Source: Myxococcales bacterium (GTDB lineage Bacteria; Myxococcota_A; Bradymonadia; Bradymonadales; Bradymonadaceae). From it: a DNA stretch of 34,020 bases. The notes below the pieces were generated by a model, which ran no database searches, was not told the origin of the DNA, and saw only the letters and a program-made list of their open reading frames with translations. Made by a program: the position numbers and the translations under genes. This document shows, piece by piece, positions 7,272-20,819 of this stretch; position 1 is the stretch's first letter, and every line of letters starts with the position of its first letter. Location: positions 1 through 34,020 of the forward strand of contig SKQC01000293.1 of the NCBI GenBank assembly GCA_007119175.1. Direction: 5' to 3'.

Positions 7272-8135
7272 ATGACCGACACGGCGACTCAACCGATCGG
7301 TATTTTCGACAGTGGGGTCGGGGGATTGACGGTGATGCGCGCCGTCATCGACCGGCTGCCCGGCGAAAACCTCATCTATCTCGGCGATACTGCCCGAGTG
7401 CCCTACGGCAATCGCGGCGCCGAGACGGTGCGCCGCTACGCCACAAATGCCGCCGCCTTTTTGTCGAGCCGCGACATCAAGGCCCTGGTGGTGGCCTGTA
7501 ATACAGCGTCGGCCTTCGCCCTCGAAACATTGCGCCAGCGACTTTCGATACCCGTCTTCGGGGTCATCAGCCCCGTGGCTCGCCTGGCCGCCACCCACAG
7601 CGACACCGGCGAGATCGCCGTCCTCGGTACTCGGGGAACGATTCGCAGCGATGCCTACCAGCAGGCATTATTGAATCTTCGGCCCGATCTCAACGTCCAC
7701 CCCATAGCCTGTCCTCTGCTGGTACCGCTTGCTGAGGAAGGGTGGCTCGACGGCGCCGTCACCGATCAGGTGCTGGCGCGGTATCTACAACCACTGGCCT
7801 CCACCGAGGTGGACACGGTGATCTTGGGTTGCACACATTATCCAATTTTACGCGATGCCATTGCCGGTGCGACCGACGCTCTGCCGCTTCCGAAGACGAC
7901 ACTTCTCGATTCGGCACATGCCACCTCAGAGGCCGTCGCCGAAGCCCTGGGCGAAGCCGGTATCTTAAATCAAGCGTCGGCCACACCGGGAGAGCGCCGA
8001 TTCTTTTTGACCGACCTGCCCGATGGATTTATTGACACTGCCGAGCAATTTTTCGGGTGTTCGCTCCGGGGAGATTGCGAGCATATCGATATCACGGACA
8101 CCACGTCCGCTGCGGCTTCATCAACCACGGAGTGA
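7272..8135 (+). CDS. murI: glutamate racemase
   Basis: Cofactor-independent racemase converting L- to D-glutamate for peptidoglycan precursors, in the cytosol. The 287-residue protein shows the family N-terminus IGIFDSGVGGLTV with the acid-base Asp13 and Ser14, GDTARVPYG, and the two catalytic cysteines Cys76 in VACNTAS and Cys187 in LGCTHYP. Its length is usual for MurI plus a short Ser/Thr-rich tail. ATG 7272 follows AGGAGTT. The next gene begins 4 nt after the stop, so the two are co-transcribed. No anomaly is seen. Confidence 0.97.
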   Translation: MTDTATQPIGIFDSGVGGLTVMRAVIDRLPGENLIYLGDTARVPYGNRGAETVRRYATNAAAFLSSRDIKALVVACNTASAFALETLRQRLSIPVFGVISPVARLAATHSDTGEIAVLGTRGTIRSDAYQQALLNLRPDLNVHPIACPLLVPLAEEGWLDGAVTDQVLARYLQPLASTEVDTVILGCTHYPILRDAIAGATDALPLPKTTLLDSAHATSEAVAEALGEAGILNQASATPGERRFFLTDLPDGFIDTAEQFFGCSLRGDCEHIDITDTTSAAASSTTE

Positions 8136-8139
8136 GCCC

Positions 8140-9255
8140 ATGTCAGCCCGCCAGATGATCGCTGCATTCGTCGCCGTCATTGCCGTAATTTTTGTGGCCG
8201 CGCCGGCCGCCGCTCATACGGCGGTGGGACTTGAACTCGACTACGACAATATGGAAGCGGCCGTCGAGGACGCTCTCGAAGAGGAGTTGGCCGATATCTT
8301 TGCCCGCTCAAACGTCTACCAATGGATCCCGCCGGCAGAGGGCATCGACACTGTAGACCCCGACCTGCGCGGTTGTTTCGAACCCGATTGTCTATTGGAT
8401 ATCGGCGAAGCACTCGACGCCCGTATCGGAGTGCGAATCGTCTTCGATATCGAGAGTCATCTCTACGATTGGTCCGTCGATTTTTTTGATCTGACCACCG
8501 GAGAAGCCCTGGTCAACGAGGTGGGAACCTGCGAGATGTGCGGCCACTCTGAAGTGATCGAACAATTTCGCGCTTCCGTGGCCGTTCATCTGGGGATGCT
8601 CTCCGTCGACGACGAACAGGCCCCATCGGAGCCGCTGACCACGGATGTGGAATTCGAATCCGACGATGCGCGCACCGAGGTGCGGATCACCACGATTCCC
8701 GAGGATACGCGGATTTTTATCGATGACCGCCCGATCGGCGAGGGCACGGGCACAGCACAACTCGACGAGGGAAGCTACGAATTGCGCCTATCCCACGACA
8801 CCCATGCCGGAATCCGCGAGACATTGCTGATCACCGAGGAGTCAGCCCCAATTTTTGCGATGCGTGTCCATCTACGGGCCGGTTCCGACGATCCCGATAT
8901 TGACATCGACCCGCATCGCGACGGCGGACGAAGTGGCACGACGAAGCTCTTCGGCTGGAGCGCCCTGGGAGTGGGCGCCGGATTGGCCGCCACGGGCGTG
9001 GTGCTCGCCCAGCGCCACGGCGAGCCCAATTGCGCCTCCGACGTACCGATTCGACAATGCCCGGAGGTCTATAACACCGCCGGCCTGGCCAGTGCGTCGG
9101 CAATTCTCGGCGCCGCCGCATTCACCACCGGAATTTTATTGCTCTTTGGTCCGACATTCGCCGGCTCCGAACCGGATGCGATCGAGGCCGGAATCGACGT
9201 CACACCCGAGGTGGGACGACATTTTTCCGGCCTCCGACTGCGCGGCCGTTTTTAA
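8140..9255 (+). CDS. exported PEGA-domain protein with two C-terminal membrane segments
   Basis: 371-residue envelope protein of unknown function. A signal peptide (about 1-25, ending AAPAAA) is followed by a domain with two cysteine pairs (CFEPDC and CEMC), a type often found in front of PEGA domains. A PEGA-like beta unit follows (TTIPEDTRIFIDDRPIGEG through GSYELRLSHDTHAG, about 190-235). Two Gly/Ala-rich hydrophobic segments come next (LGVGAGLAATGVVLA and ASASAILGAAAFTTGILLLF), with an RQCPEV loop between. PEGA units are linked to surface or cell-wall attachment and often sit next to kinases, but no kinase is adjacent here. The C-terminus HFSGLRLRGRF has the alternating pattern ending in Phe seen in outer-membrane proteins. 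ATG 8140 follows GGAG and starts 4 nt after murI. Confidence 0.82.
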   Translation: MSARQMIAAFVAVIAVIFVAAPAAAHTAVGLELDYDNMEAAVEDALEEELADIFARSNVYQWIPPAEGIDTVDPDLRGCFEPDCLLDIGEALDARIGVRIVFDIESHLYDWSVDFFDLTTGEALVNEVGTCEMCGHSEVIEQFRASVAVHLGMLSVDDEQAPSEPLTTDVEFESDDARTEVRITTIPEDTRIFIDDRPIGEGTGTAQLDEGSYELRLSHDTHAGIRETLLITEESAPIFAMRVHLRAGSDDPDIDIDPHRDGGRSGTTKLFGWSALGVGAGLAATGVVLAQRHGEPNCASDVPIRQCPEVYNTAGLASASAILGAAAFTTGILLLFGPTFAGSEPDAIEAGIDVTPEVGRHFSGLRLRGRF

Positions 9256-9292
9256 CATCGGTCCGCCAGGTCACTTGCATCGGCCACATATC

Positions 9293-10120
9293 TTAGCTGC
9301 CGATCTCTTCGAAATGGACCTGCCACTTCTCGTCGACCCACATGACGTGGCGATCCGGGCACTCGACCCACTCGTCGTCGGTGACGCGATTGGCCACCAG
9401 CAGGGCCCGAAACCGGTCGTGTTTGACCGCCTTCGGTTTGTGTCCGGCAAATAGGGGCTCTTCGGTGGGCTCTTCGATTCCCTCGATGAGTCGGTAATGA
9501 AGCGACTCGCCGATGCTGCTGGCGACAATGCTTCGCGGCGTCACGGCGACTGCCTGCAGTGGTCCGATATCTTCATTTCCGTTCTTGCAGCTCAATTCGT
9601 ACAGCGCCAACATCGTCTCACCGAGCTTGCGAGCGTATAGCCGTCGCCACTTCGCCTTGGGCGTAGTGGATAGTTCGGACTCCACTTTTGTGTAAAAGAT
9701 ATGGAAGACCAGCTCCGCCATCGTCGTCCCCTCGATATTTCGCTGGACGTGATCGGGGACCGATGCCCGCAGTGTATCGTAGACATCATCAAAGCCCTCG
9801 CTGGCCCCGCGCTGGGCGTATACCCAGTTTCGGAATCGAAACGGCTGCAACTCCTTGGTGCCCACACGACCCAGCTCTTTGTGGCGCACATGACCAACGA
9901 TGGTCCGGCTGGGTACGTCGGCCACCAGCGACGGCACGTCCACGGAGGCCGCCTTTCGCTTGGGGTGTTTTCGCAGCAATGAGCGTCCCTCCTGAAGCCA
10001 GCCAATCCCGAGTCCCACCCTGTCCTCGGGAGCGATGGCCCGGAGCGAATCCCCGATCTGGTTCATCACTTCCGTGGTTAAGCTGTCATCGCTGCAAATG
10101 TAGCCAAATACCTGCGACAT
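9293..10120 (-). CDS. class II glutamine amidotransferase-like protein lacking the nucleophile
   Basis: 275-residue cytosolic protein with the Ntn fold of YafJ/EgtC-type class II amidotransferases. Landmarks are the N-terminal strand MSQVFGYICS, GHVRHKELG at 76-84 (family: HxRxATxG) and QPFRFRNWVYAQRG at 92-105 (family: HPF...W.FAHNG). In active enzymes residue 2 is the Cys nucleophile; here it is Ser2 (codon TCG). The oxyanion HNG motif is QRG, and the usual DGWG is GLGIGW. Glutaminase activity is therefore doubtful, and the protein may be a Ser-type Ntn enzyme or a non-catalytic relative. The start is firm: ATG 10120 with TGAGGAG upstream; the in-frame codons before it have no such site. 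It faces the PEGA gene tail to tail and stands alone. Confidence 0.75.
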   Translation of the reverse strand: MSQVFGYICSDDSLTTEVMNQIGDSLRAIAPEDRVGLGIGWLQEGRSLLRKHPKRKAASVDVPSLVADVPSRTIVGHVRHKELGRVGTKELQPFRFRNWVYAQRGASEGFDDVYDTLRASVPDHVQRNIEGTTMAELVFHIFYTKVESELSTTPKAKWRRLYARKLGETMLALYELSCKNGNEDIGPLQAVAVTPRSIVASSIGESLHYRLIEGIEEPTEEPLFAGHKPKAVKHDRFRALLVANRVTDDEWVECPDRHVMWVDEKWQVHFEEIGS

Positions 10121-10287
10121 GTTTGGTCTCCTCACCGTACTGCGTTCAATGCGAGGTCATTCGAAGGCCGATTCGAATTCTCCGGCGACGAATCGAAGCC
10201 CTCGAAACGGTCTTCAAGATGACAAAGAGTGGTGCTCTGTGGAATTCTATATATCGTCATTGCCACTTCACCTCACGCCGAGTTGAG

Positions 10288-10542
10288 ATGCAAAAGCTGT
10301 TCCGTCAAAACTGGCCGCTTGTTGCGATCGCCGTGCTCCTCGTTTGCGGGTGCTACTCTCATACCGGCCAGCCCTTGCAGGCCGACCATGACCGATGGTT
10401 TCAGGCAGCCATTGAGGCCTGCGAGCGCGGTGACCAGCCGGCCTATAAAGCGCTGATCGATCGCTCTGAATTTGACGACGAGCAAATCCAATGTCACGAC
10501 CGCTCTATTGTCGATAATACCACGTTCGATGCCGTTGACTAA
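10288..10542 (+). CDS. small lipoprotein, unknown function
   Basis: 84-residue putative lipoprotein. The start MQKLFRQNWPLVAIAVLLVCGC is a short basic segment plus a hydrophobic core, with Cys22 of VCGC as the likely lipidated residue. The mature part (HDRWFQAAIEACERGDQPAYKALIDR) is helical and charged. The ribosome site is weak (GAGTTGAG directly before ATG 10288). The gene is flanked by a divergent gap (10121-10287) and a convergent one (10543-10706). I recognise no family, and an in-frame upstream ATG at 10219 cannot be excluded. Confidence 0.55.
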   Translation: MQKLFRQNWPLVAIAVLLVCGCYSHTGQPLQADHDRWFQAAIEACERGDQPAYKALIDRSEFDDEQIQCHDRSIVDNTTFDAVD

Positions 10543-10706
10543 AATTCCTGCGTGCCCGTCGGCCTGCCGCCTTCTGGAGCTGCTGGAGGCTGACGCCTCA
10601 TTGGATCAGACAAATTGGCGAAGCCAGATATTTCCCCCATCTTCACAGCACCGTATAAAAGAACAACCTTTTCAACAACTTAGCATCCACAAAAAGGGCT
10701 GGCTTA

Positions 10707-11657
10707 TTATTCTAGATCGATATCGATCTCTTCGAGTTCCTGTAGAACCTCATCGATATCATCGAAGTCTCCCAGCTCGTCGGGATCGACGATTTCCGCT
10801 CCTTCCTCCAGCAATTCCAGGGTCTCAGCATCGGGCGGCCACTGCATTCCCAGTGGAAATACCGTGCCCAATTGCCGGGCTTCCCACTGGGGATCTTGCT
10901 CGGTAGCCACCAGCTCACCCAGCCAGCCGGCGGCCGCCGCGTGAGTGCGGACCACGCCGATATCGGCGTCGGCGCCGGTCACCTCGGCGATCACCGACGA
11001 TGGCCAATGGCCGTAGCTACTCAACTGCTCACCTGCCGTATTCGGCATAGGCGCTACCAATGCCACCGTGGCCACCAGGCTGACTCCAAGCAGCCAGCGC
11101 CGATAATTACCGCGCTTGACCAGCCGTCGTGCCGCCGCCGGAAGCCCGAAGACCACTCCCGCCGACACCAAAGCCACAAGCCAGGCCGCCGAGACCCATA
11201 ATCCCAGATAAGCCCCCAGAACCCACCAGAAAACAAGTGCGGGAATCACCCAGATCGCTGCCAGCAATCCTGTCAGCGCAATCTGTGCCCCACGGCTTCG
11301 CTCACCTGTTTTCTCTTTGTCCGACGATTTCTTTTTTTTCTTCTTGGCCTTCTTTTTCTTTTTCGCCGAGGACTGTTTTTTATCCGCTGGAGCCGTCAAT
11401 TCGCCTTTTTCTTCGAGCGCTGAAAACTCGCGTGCCAGATCGTCATCATCGTCGCGCGTCGCCGTCGTGGTCTTTGACTTTGACTCCGCCTCCGATTCAA
11501 TATCACTTAAAAACGCGTCTATATCGGCCATATCGGCGTCCGAATCGAGGTCCTCACCGCCCCCGGCAGCACTGCCTCCGTCGGCGGCTCGACCCTCGAG
11601 ATCGCGCAATAATGCGTCATATTCTTCGTCGCTCAATTCATTATTGTCATCACTCAT
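10707..11657 (-). CDS. membrane protein with acidic N-terminus and poly-lysine segment
   Basis: 316-residue protein of unknown function. Residues 1-90 are acidic and probably disordered (MSDDNNELSDEEYDALLRDL, DADMADIDAFLSDIESE). A dense lysine tract follows (about 92-117, nearly all Lys with some Ser and Ala). Two hydrophobic segments come next (LTGLLAAIWVIPALVFWWVL and WVSAAWLVALVSAGVVFGL), then RRLVKRG and a third (LLGVSLVATVALVAPM). The extracytoplasmic tail ends in acidic repeats (DELGDFDDIDEVLQELEEID). The start is ATG 11657 with GGAGGT 7 nt upstream. It lies downstream of the rpoBC terminator on the same strand. The lysine tract next to the membrane could bind anionic lipid or nucleic acid; this is speculation. 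Confidence 0.78.
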   Translation of the reverse strand: MSDDNNELSDEEYDALLRDLEGRAADGGSAAGGGEDLDSDADMADIDAFLSDIESEAESKSKTTTATRDDDDDLAREFSALEEKGELTAPADKKQSSAKKKKKAKKKKKKSSDKEKTGERSRGAQIALTGLLAAIWVIPALVFWWVLGAYLGLWVSAAWLVALVSAGVVFGLPAAARRLVKRGNYRRWLLGVSLVATVALVAPMPNTAGEQLSSYGHWPSSVIAEVTGADADIGVVRTHAAAAGWLGELVATEQDPQWEARQLGTVFPLGMQWPPDAETLELLEEGAEIVDPDELGDFDDIDEVLQELEEIDIDLE

Positions 11658-11772
11658 GATTTCGACCTCCGTAAGACGCGACCGGACGAGGGACACCGCT
11701 GCCCCATCGATAACAAGCTAAGAGAGTTCGGCGCTGAAGCAAATGTGGCGCAAAGCTCATCATCGGTACAAC

Positions 11773-11808
11773 AAAAAACGCCACCGACACAATCCGGTCG
11801 GTGGCGTT
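11773..11808 (-). terminator. intrinsic terminator after rpoC
   Basis: On the minus strand a perfect 12-bp stem (arms 11797-11808 and 11777-11788, AACGCCACCGAC with its complement) with an 8-nt loop is followed by a T-run (A-run 11773-11778 on the plus strand). It lies about 65 nt past the rpoC stop and should end the rpoBC transcript. Confidence 0.93.
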
Positions 11809-11873
11809 CCTTTTACTTTCGCCGTCAATAGAACAACGACGTACCTGCGCTCTGAGTCACGCAACAGGGTCGC

Positions 11874-16034
<4,161 letters not shown>

Positions 16035-16039
16035 GGTAC

Positions 16040-16046
16040 CCTCCTT
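16040..16046 (-). promoter_or_regulatory. strong ribosome binding site for a TTG-started rpoC
   Basis: AAGGAGG on the minus strand, 5 nt before TTG 16034-16032. It fixes the rpoC start and may offset the weak start codon. Confidence 0.8.
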
Positions 16047-16089
16047 AGGGGACGCAAGAGGTATTTACCATAAGTCTGGTGTCGCTGCT

Positions 16090-16124
16090 GATCGCGGGCC
16101 GCGTCGTCGCGGCCCCGGGCGATC
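16090..16124 (-). promoter_or_regulatory. rpoB-rpoC intergenic hairpin
   Basis: GGGCCGCG (16096-16103), loop TCGT, then CGCGGCCC (16108-16115) forms a perfect 8-bp GC stem. It extends through GATCGC (16090-16095) paired with GCGATC (16119-16124) across a 3-nt bulge. The outer arm overlaps the rpoB stop. There is no T-run, so it is probably not a full terminator; RNA processing, mRNA stability or partial attenuation are options. Confidence 0.7.
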
Positions 16125-19100
16125 AGGCGACGTCTTCAAGCAACTCCACGTTGAGACACAGCGAGTGAAGTTCTTTGATGAGGACGTTGAAGCTCTCCGG
16201 CATGCCCGGATCGAGCGAGAAGTCGCCTTTGACGATCGACTCGTAGATCCGAGTACGCCCCTGAACGTCGTCGCTTTTGACGGTCAAGAACTCCTGGAGT
16301 GTATAGGCCGCTCCATAGGCCTCGATGGCCCAGACCTCCATTTCGCCGAGGCGCTGGCCACCGAATTGAGCCTTTCCACCCAGCGGTTGCTGAGTGACCA
16401 GACTGTAGGGACCAATAGAACGGGCGTGGATTTTATCGTCGGCCAGGTGATGCAGCTTCAGAATATACATCACGCCCACGGTGACCGGCCCGTCGAATGC
16501 CTCGCCGGTTCGACCATCGTAGAGCACTTCCTGACCGCTTCGGTCCAGATCTGCGAGCTCCAACATCTCCCGGATCTGTTCTTCTTTTGGCCCATCGAAG
16601 ACCGGGGTCGCCATATGGGCACCCTCGCGAATCGAATGAGCAAATTTCATCACGTCGTCATCGCCCATATCGTCGATGACTTCCAGTTGCGTCTCGTCAT
16701 CATAGATCTGCTTGACGAATTCGCGCATATTCTCCGGTTTTTGCGACTCCTCGAGCATGCGGGTGATCTTTTTGCCCAGGCCCTTGGCAGCCCACCCGAG
16801 GTGGGTTTCTAAGACCTGACCGATATTCATCCGGCTCGGCACACCGAGGGGATTGAGCACCACGTCCACCGGGGTTCCGTCGCGGAGAAAAGGCATATCT
16901 TCCTCGGGCAGAACCCGGCTGATAACACCCTTATTTCCGTGGCGGCCGGCCATTTTGTCGCCGACCTGAAGCTTTCTTTTAATGGCCACGTGAACCTTGA
17001 CCATTTTGATGATTCCCGGCTGAAGATCATCGCCCTTTCGGATCTTTTTGATCTTTTCGCCGTAATTCATCCGAATCTCGAGGATTTCGTCCTCCACGTC
17101 GCCCAGAATCTGCATCAAGGTCGCTGTGGTCTCCTCGTCGATATCGATATCCGGCCAGTAGCGCCGCGGCACCTCGGCAAGGATCTCTTCGTTGAGCTCG
17201 GAGCCGGCGGCGATCAGGACCTGCTTGGACTCATCGAGCAGATCGGTCTGGGTTTCTTTGCCCAGCAGCAGATCGTGCATTTTGCGATAGGCGGCGTCGC
17301 GCAGGATGCGGATCTCGTCGTTTTGATCTTTGAGAAGTCGCGCCTCTTCGGCATCCTCGATGGCCTGGGTGCGGGCGTCTTTTTCGGCGCCTTCGCGATA
17401 AAAGACCTGAGCGCCGATGACCGTGCCCTGAGTTCCGGGAGGCATGCGAAGCGAAGTGTCGCGCACATCGCCGGCCTTCTCACCGAAGATCGCCCGGAGC
17501 AATTTTTCCTCCGGCGACAACTGAGATTCTCCCTTGGGCGTGATCTTACCGACGAGAATATCGTCGGAGCTGACCTCGGCACCGATACGGATGATGCCCG
17601 CCTCGTCGAGATCGGAGAGGGCGTCCTCACCGACATTGGGAATGTCGCGGGTAATTTCCTCGGGACCGAGCTTCGTATCTCGGGCCGTAGCTTCATATTC
17701 GTCGATATGCAGCGAGGTATACCAATCTTCTTTGACCAGCTTTTCGCTGAGCAAGATGGCATCCTCAAAGTTATATCCGCCCCAGGGCATAAAGGCGACA
17801 ACGCAATTTTGGCCGAGCGCCAATTCGCCGCGCTCTGTCGTCGGTCCATCGGCCAGGATTTCGCCCTCTTCGACCTGTTCGCCCACATCGACGATCGGCG
17901 TTTGATTAAAGCAGCTACCCTGATTTGAGCGCGACCACTTCATGAGCCGATAGATATCGGGTTTGACGAATAATTCGTCGCCGCTGTCTTCGGGACGCAC
18001 CACGATTCGCTCGGCATCGACGCTTTCGACCACACCACTTCGGCGGGCCTGAATGGTGATCTCCGAGTCTCGCGCGACCGTCTCTTCGATGCCCGTGCCC
18101 ACGAAGGGAGCGCGCTGTCGAATCAGCGGAACTGCCTGACGCTGCATATTGGAGCCCATCAGAGCCCGGTTGGCATCGTCGTTTTCCAGAAATGGAATCA
18201 ACCCTGCGCCCACACTGACCAGTTGGTTCGGCGAGACGTCCATGAGGGTGACATCGTTTTTGTCCACCATCGTCGGATCACCGGCGTCTCGCGCGGCCAC
18301 CTTCTCGGCGACCAATTTGTGATCTTCGTCTAGCTCGGTATTGGCCTGAGCGATAACATTTCGCTCCTCTTCCAGTGCCGAATAATAGCGCACATCCGGC
18401 GTGGCCTGGCCGTCGATGACGCGTCGATACGGGGTTTCAATAAATCCGTATTGGTTGATCCGGCCGTAGGTCGATAGCGAGGCGATAAGCCCGATATTGG
18501 GTCCCTCCGGCGTCTCAATGGGACAAATTCGCCCGTAGTGCGTGACGTGAACATCTCGCACATCGAAACCGGCGCGGTCCCGGGTCAATCCACCGGGTCC
18601 AAGGGCCGAGAGCCGACGCTTGTGAGTCACCTCGGAGAGCGGATTGGTCTGATCCATAAACTGCGAGAGCTGACTGGACCCGAAATACTCCTTAAGCACC
18701 GCGCTGACCGGTTTGGCATTGATCAGATCATCGGGCATCAGGGTTTCGATATCCTGAGAGACGCTCATGCGCTCTTTAATTCCGCGCTCCATGCGCACCA
18801 ATCCGATGCGGTATTGGTTCTCCAACAGCTCGCCGACGGTGCGAACCCGGCGATTGCCGAGGTGATCGATATCGTCGATCGTACCCCGTCCGTTGCGCAG
18901 CTCGATGAGGTAGTTGACGGTCTCCAGAATATCTTCTTCGCGAAGCGTCTGAATCTGCCAGGGAGCCAGATTCTCGCGGACCTCTTCTAATTCCTCTTCT
19001 AATGCGTCGGCATCGCCGTCGCCTTCCTCAAGGGCGTCCAAAATCTCTCGTTCGCGCTCCTCAAGGGGCTCCACCTCGTCGCGGTGGAATTTGTAGTTGA

Positions 19101-20334
19101 GCTTAAGCCGCCCCACATCACTGAGATCGTAGCGCTCGGGGTTGAAGAACAGGTTGTCAAAGAGGTTCTGGGCCTGCTCGGCGGTCGGCGGATCGCCGGG
19201 ACGAAGGCGCTGATAGATCTCTAAAATCGCCTCATCCGGCGTGGTCGCCGTGTCGGTCAGCAACGTGTCGCGCAGATAGGAGCCGACATTGACGTTGTCG
19301 ATAAACAGCACTTCCACAGACTCGATGCCCCGGCTGAGTAACTCCTCGAGGTTTTCCTCGTTGAGCTCCCCATTGCATTCCAGGATGATCTCACCAGTTT
19401 CCTGGTCGTAGATATCCTGGGCGGCCACCTTGCCGATCACCTCTTCGATGGAGACCGGAATACGGGTGACGTCGGCCTTGGCGAGGCGCCGAATCGATCC
19501 GCGGGTAAACTTCTTGCCCTGTTTGACCAGGACTTTTCCGTCATCGTCTTTGACATCGACGGAGGCTACCTGACCTTTGAGGACGTCGAGGTTGACCTCC
19601 TTATAATAGCTGGTCCCCTCGATGTAGATGACTTCCGTGTCATAAAAATAGTTGAGCAACTCTTCGGCGGAAAAGCCGAGAGCCCGCAATAGGACGGTGG
19701 CCGGCATCTTGCGCTTTCGGTCGATGCGCACATGGACCAGGTCTTTGGCGTTGAATTCAAAATCAAGCCAGGATCCCCGGTAGGGAATCACCCGCGCGGA
19801 GTACAAAAACTTGCCGGATGAATGCTTTTTGCCGCCGTCATGGTCGAAAAAGGCGCCCGGAGAGCGGTGCAACTGACTGACGATGACTCGCTCAGTGCCG
19901 TTGACAATGAACGTTCCCTTATCGGTCATCAGCGGGATATCGCCGAAGAACACCTCTTTTTCTTTGACGTCGCGAATAGTGCGGGTCTCGGTATCCTCGT
20001 CGACGTCCCACACCACGAGCCGAATCACGACCTTGACCGGCGCCGCATAGGTCATTCCACGAGCAATACACTCGTCGATATCGTATTTTGGCCGGTCGAT
20101 CTTGTAGCTGATAAATTCCAGCGTCGACGTCTCGTTGAAGTCTTTGATCGGAAATACGCTCTCAAAGACCCCTTGCAGTCCCGTACTCGTTCGCTCATCG
20201 GGCGGAACGTCGGCTTGCAGGAACTCACCGTACGAGCGCCGCTGCACGTCGATGAGGTTGGGGATATCCGCGATTCGTTCGATCGTTCCGTAGTCTTTGC
20301 GAATTCGGAAATTCGACTTGACCGTAAAACCCAT
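16123..20334 (-). CDS. rpoB: DNA-directed RNA polymerase subunit beta
   Basis: Second-largest RNA polymerase subunit, 1403 residues (E. coli 1342). The rifampicin region [20 protein letters not shown] with [12 protein letters not shown] matches the sensitive consensus, with no classical resistance change seen. [17 protein letters not shown] and the C-terminal [19 protein letters not shown] region are intact. A very acidic helical insertion (about 435-465, [20 protein letters not shown]) and a segment rich in Glu/Asp after the DRGILKR-like region add length and look lineage-specific. ATG 20334 follows AAGGAGAG. Unusually, no rplJ/rplL lies upstream: there is a 485-bp non-coding stretch and then an unrelated gene. 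Confidence 0.99.
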   Translation of the reverse strand: MGFTVKSNFRIRKDYGTIERIADIPNLIDVQRRSYGEFLQADVPPDERTSTGLQGVFESVFPIKDFNETSTLEFISYKIDRPKYDIDECIARGMTYAAPVKVVIRLVVWDVDEDTETRTIRDVKEKEVFFGDIPLMTDKGTFIVNGTERVIVSQLHRSPGAFFDHDGGKKHSSGKFLYSARVIPYRGSWLDFEFNAKDLVHVRIDRKRKMPATVLLRALGFSAEELLNYFYDTEVIYIEGTSYYKEVNLDVLKGQVASVDVKDDDGKVLVKQGKKFTRGSIRRLAKADVTRIPVSIEEVIGKVAAQDIYDQETGEIILECNGELNEENLEELLSRGIESVEVLFIDNVNVGSYLRDTLLTDTATTPDEAILEIYQRLRPGDPPTAEQAQNLFDNLFFNPERYDLSDVGRLKLNYKFHRDEVEPLEEREREILDALEEGDGDADALEEELEEVRENLAPWQIQTLREEDILETVNYLIELRNGRGTIDDIDHLGNRRVRTVGELLENQYRIGLVRMERGIKERMSVSQDIETLMPDDLINAKPVSAVLKEYFGSSQLSQFMDQTNPLSEVTHKRRLSALGPGGLTRDRAGFDVRDVHVTHYGRICPIETPEGPNIGLIASLSTYGRINQYGFIETPYRRVIDGQATPDVRYYSALEEERNVIAQANTELDEDHKLVAEKVAARDAGDPTMVDKNDVTLMDVSPNQLVSVGAGLIPFLENDDANRALMGSNMQRQAVPLIRQRAPFVGTGIEETVARDSEITIQARRSGVVESVDAERIVVRPEDSGDELFVKPDIYRLMKWSRSNQGSCFNQTPIVDVGEQVEEGEILADGPTTERGELALGQNCVVAFMPWGGYNFEDAILLSEKLVKEDWYTSLHIDEYEATARDTKLGPEEITRDIPNVGEDALSDLDEAGIIRIGAEVSSDDILVGKITPKGESQLSPEEKLLRAIFGEKAGDVRDTSLRMPPGTQGTVIGAQVFYREGAEKDARTQAIEDAEEARLLKDQNDEIRILRDAAYRKMHDLLLGKETQTDLLDESKQVLIAAGSELNEEILAEVPRRYWPDIDIDEETTATLMQILGDVEDEILEIRMNYGEKIKKIRKGDDLQPGIIKMVKVHVAIKRKLQVGDKMAGRHGNKGVISRVLPEEDMPFLRDGTPVDVVLNPLGVPSRMNIGQVLETHLGWAAKGLGKKITRMLEESQKPENMREFVKQIYDDETQLEVIDDMGDDDVMKFAHSIREGAHMATPVFDGPKEEQIREMLELADLDRSGQEVLYDGRTGEAFDGPVTVGVMYILKLHHLADDKIHARSIGPYSLVTQQPLGGKAQFGGQRLGEMEVWAIEAYGAAYTLQEFLTVKSDDVQGRTRIYESIVKGDFSLDPGMPESFNVLIKELHSLCLNVELLEDVA

Positions 20335-20819
20335 CGTCTCTCCTTCTTGGAGTGCTTCGTAGAAAACGTTTCACCGCCTCGCTCATTCGAGGCCTGACTG
20401 CGTCCCACTTTTCATCAAGTGGGCCGTCGTCAAAGCATTCGAATGGGCCAGACGGAAGAACCCGTCAGTTCGCCGCCCACCTCGGTCTGCCAGTCGTTAT
20501 TAGAATCAAAAAAGGCTCCCCATCGTGACACAAGCTCAGATCGACTGCGCTGCACCAATTCGTCGCTGGCTTCTTCTCGATGCGAAACCCTCACTCTGTA
20601 CCGTCGAAAAATCTATATGGCGTTTGTGAAGTCTCTGACGCGTGTCTGCTAGATTCGTCGCTTCACCAAATCGCCCGTATCGTCAGGTGTTGTCTACCAG
20701 GGCACCTCAAACCGCCCGTTCTGAAAGGCGATCGGGTAAGGCGACATACCCTAAGGCGCACCCAGAGTGGTGTCAAGGAGGAATATTGGACGATCTTCAG
20801 CGGCTATTCGAGCCCTCGT
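20335..20819. other. 485-bp non-coding stretch upstream of rpoB
   Basis: No convincing gene is present; the open frames here are short, Arg/Ser-rich and lack ribosome sites. It should contain the rpoB promoter and leader (minus strand). Visible hairpins are CCTCG/CGAGG (20377-20381 with 20388-20392), CCCACTT/AAGTGGG (20404-20410 with 20417-20423) and GGGTA/TACCC (20734-20738 with 20747-20751). The first two lie 40-90 nt before rpoB and could form a regulatory leader. I could not identify a good -35/-10 pair. No tRNA, secE, nusG or rpl gene is seen here. Confidence 0.6.

Noticed and set aside
16939-17928. Plus-strand open frame of 329 codons opposite rpoB
   Set aside because: Antisense shadow of rpoB; no domain and no ribosome site noted.
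20424-20450. tRNA-like TTCGAAT next to GC-rich sequence
   Set aside because: No acceptor, D or anticodon stems can be built around it.
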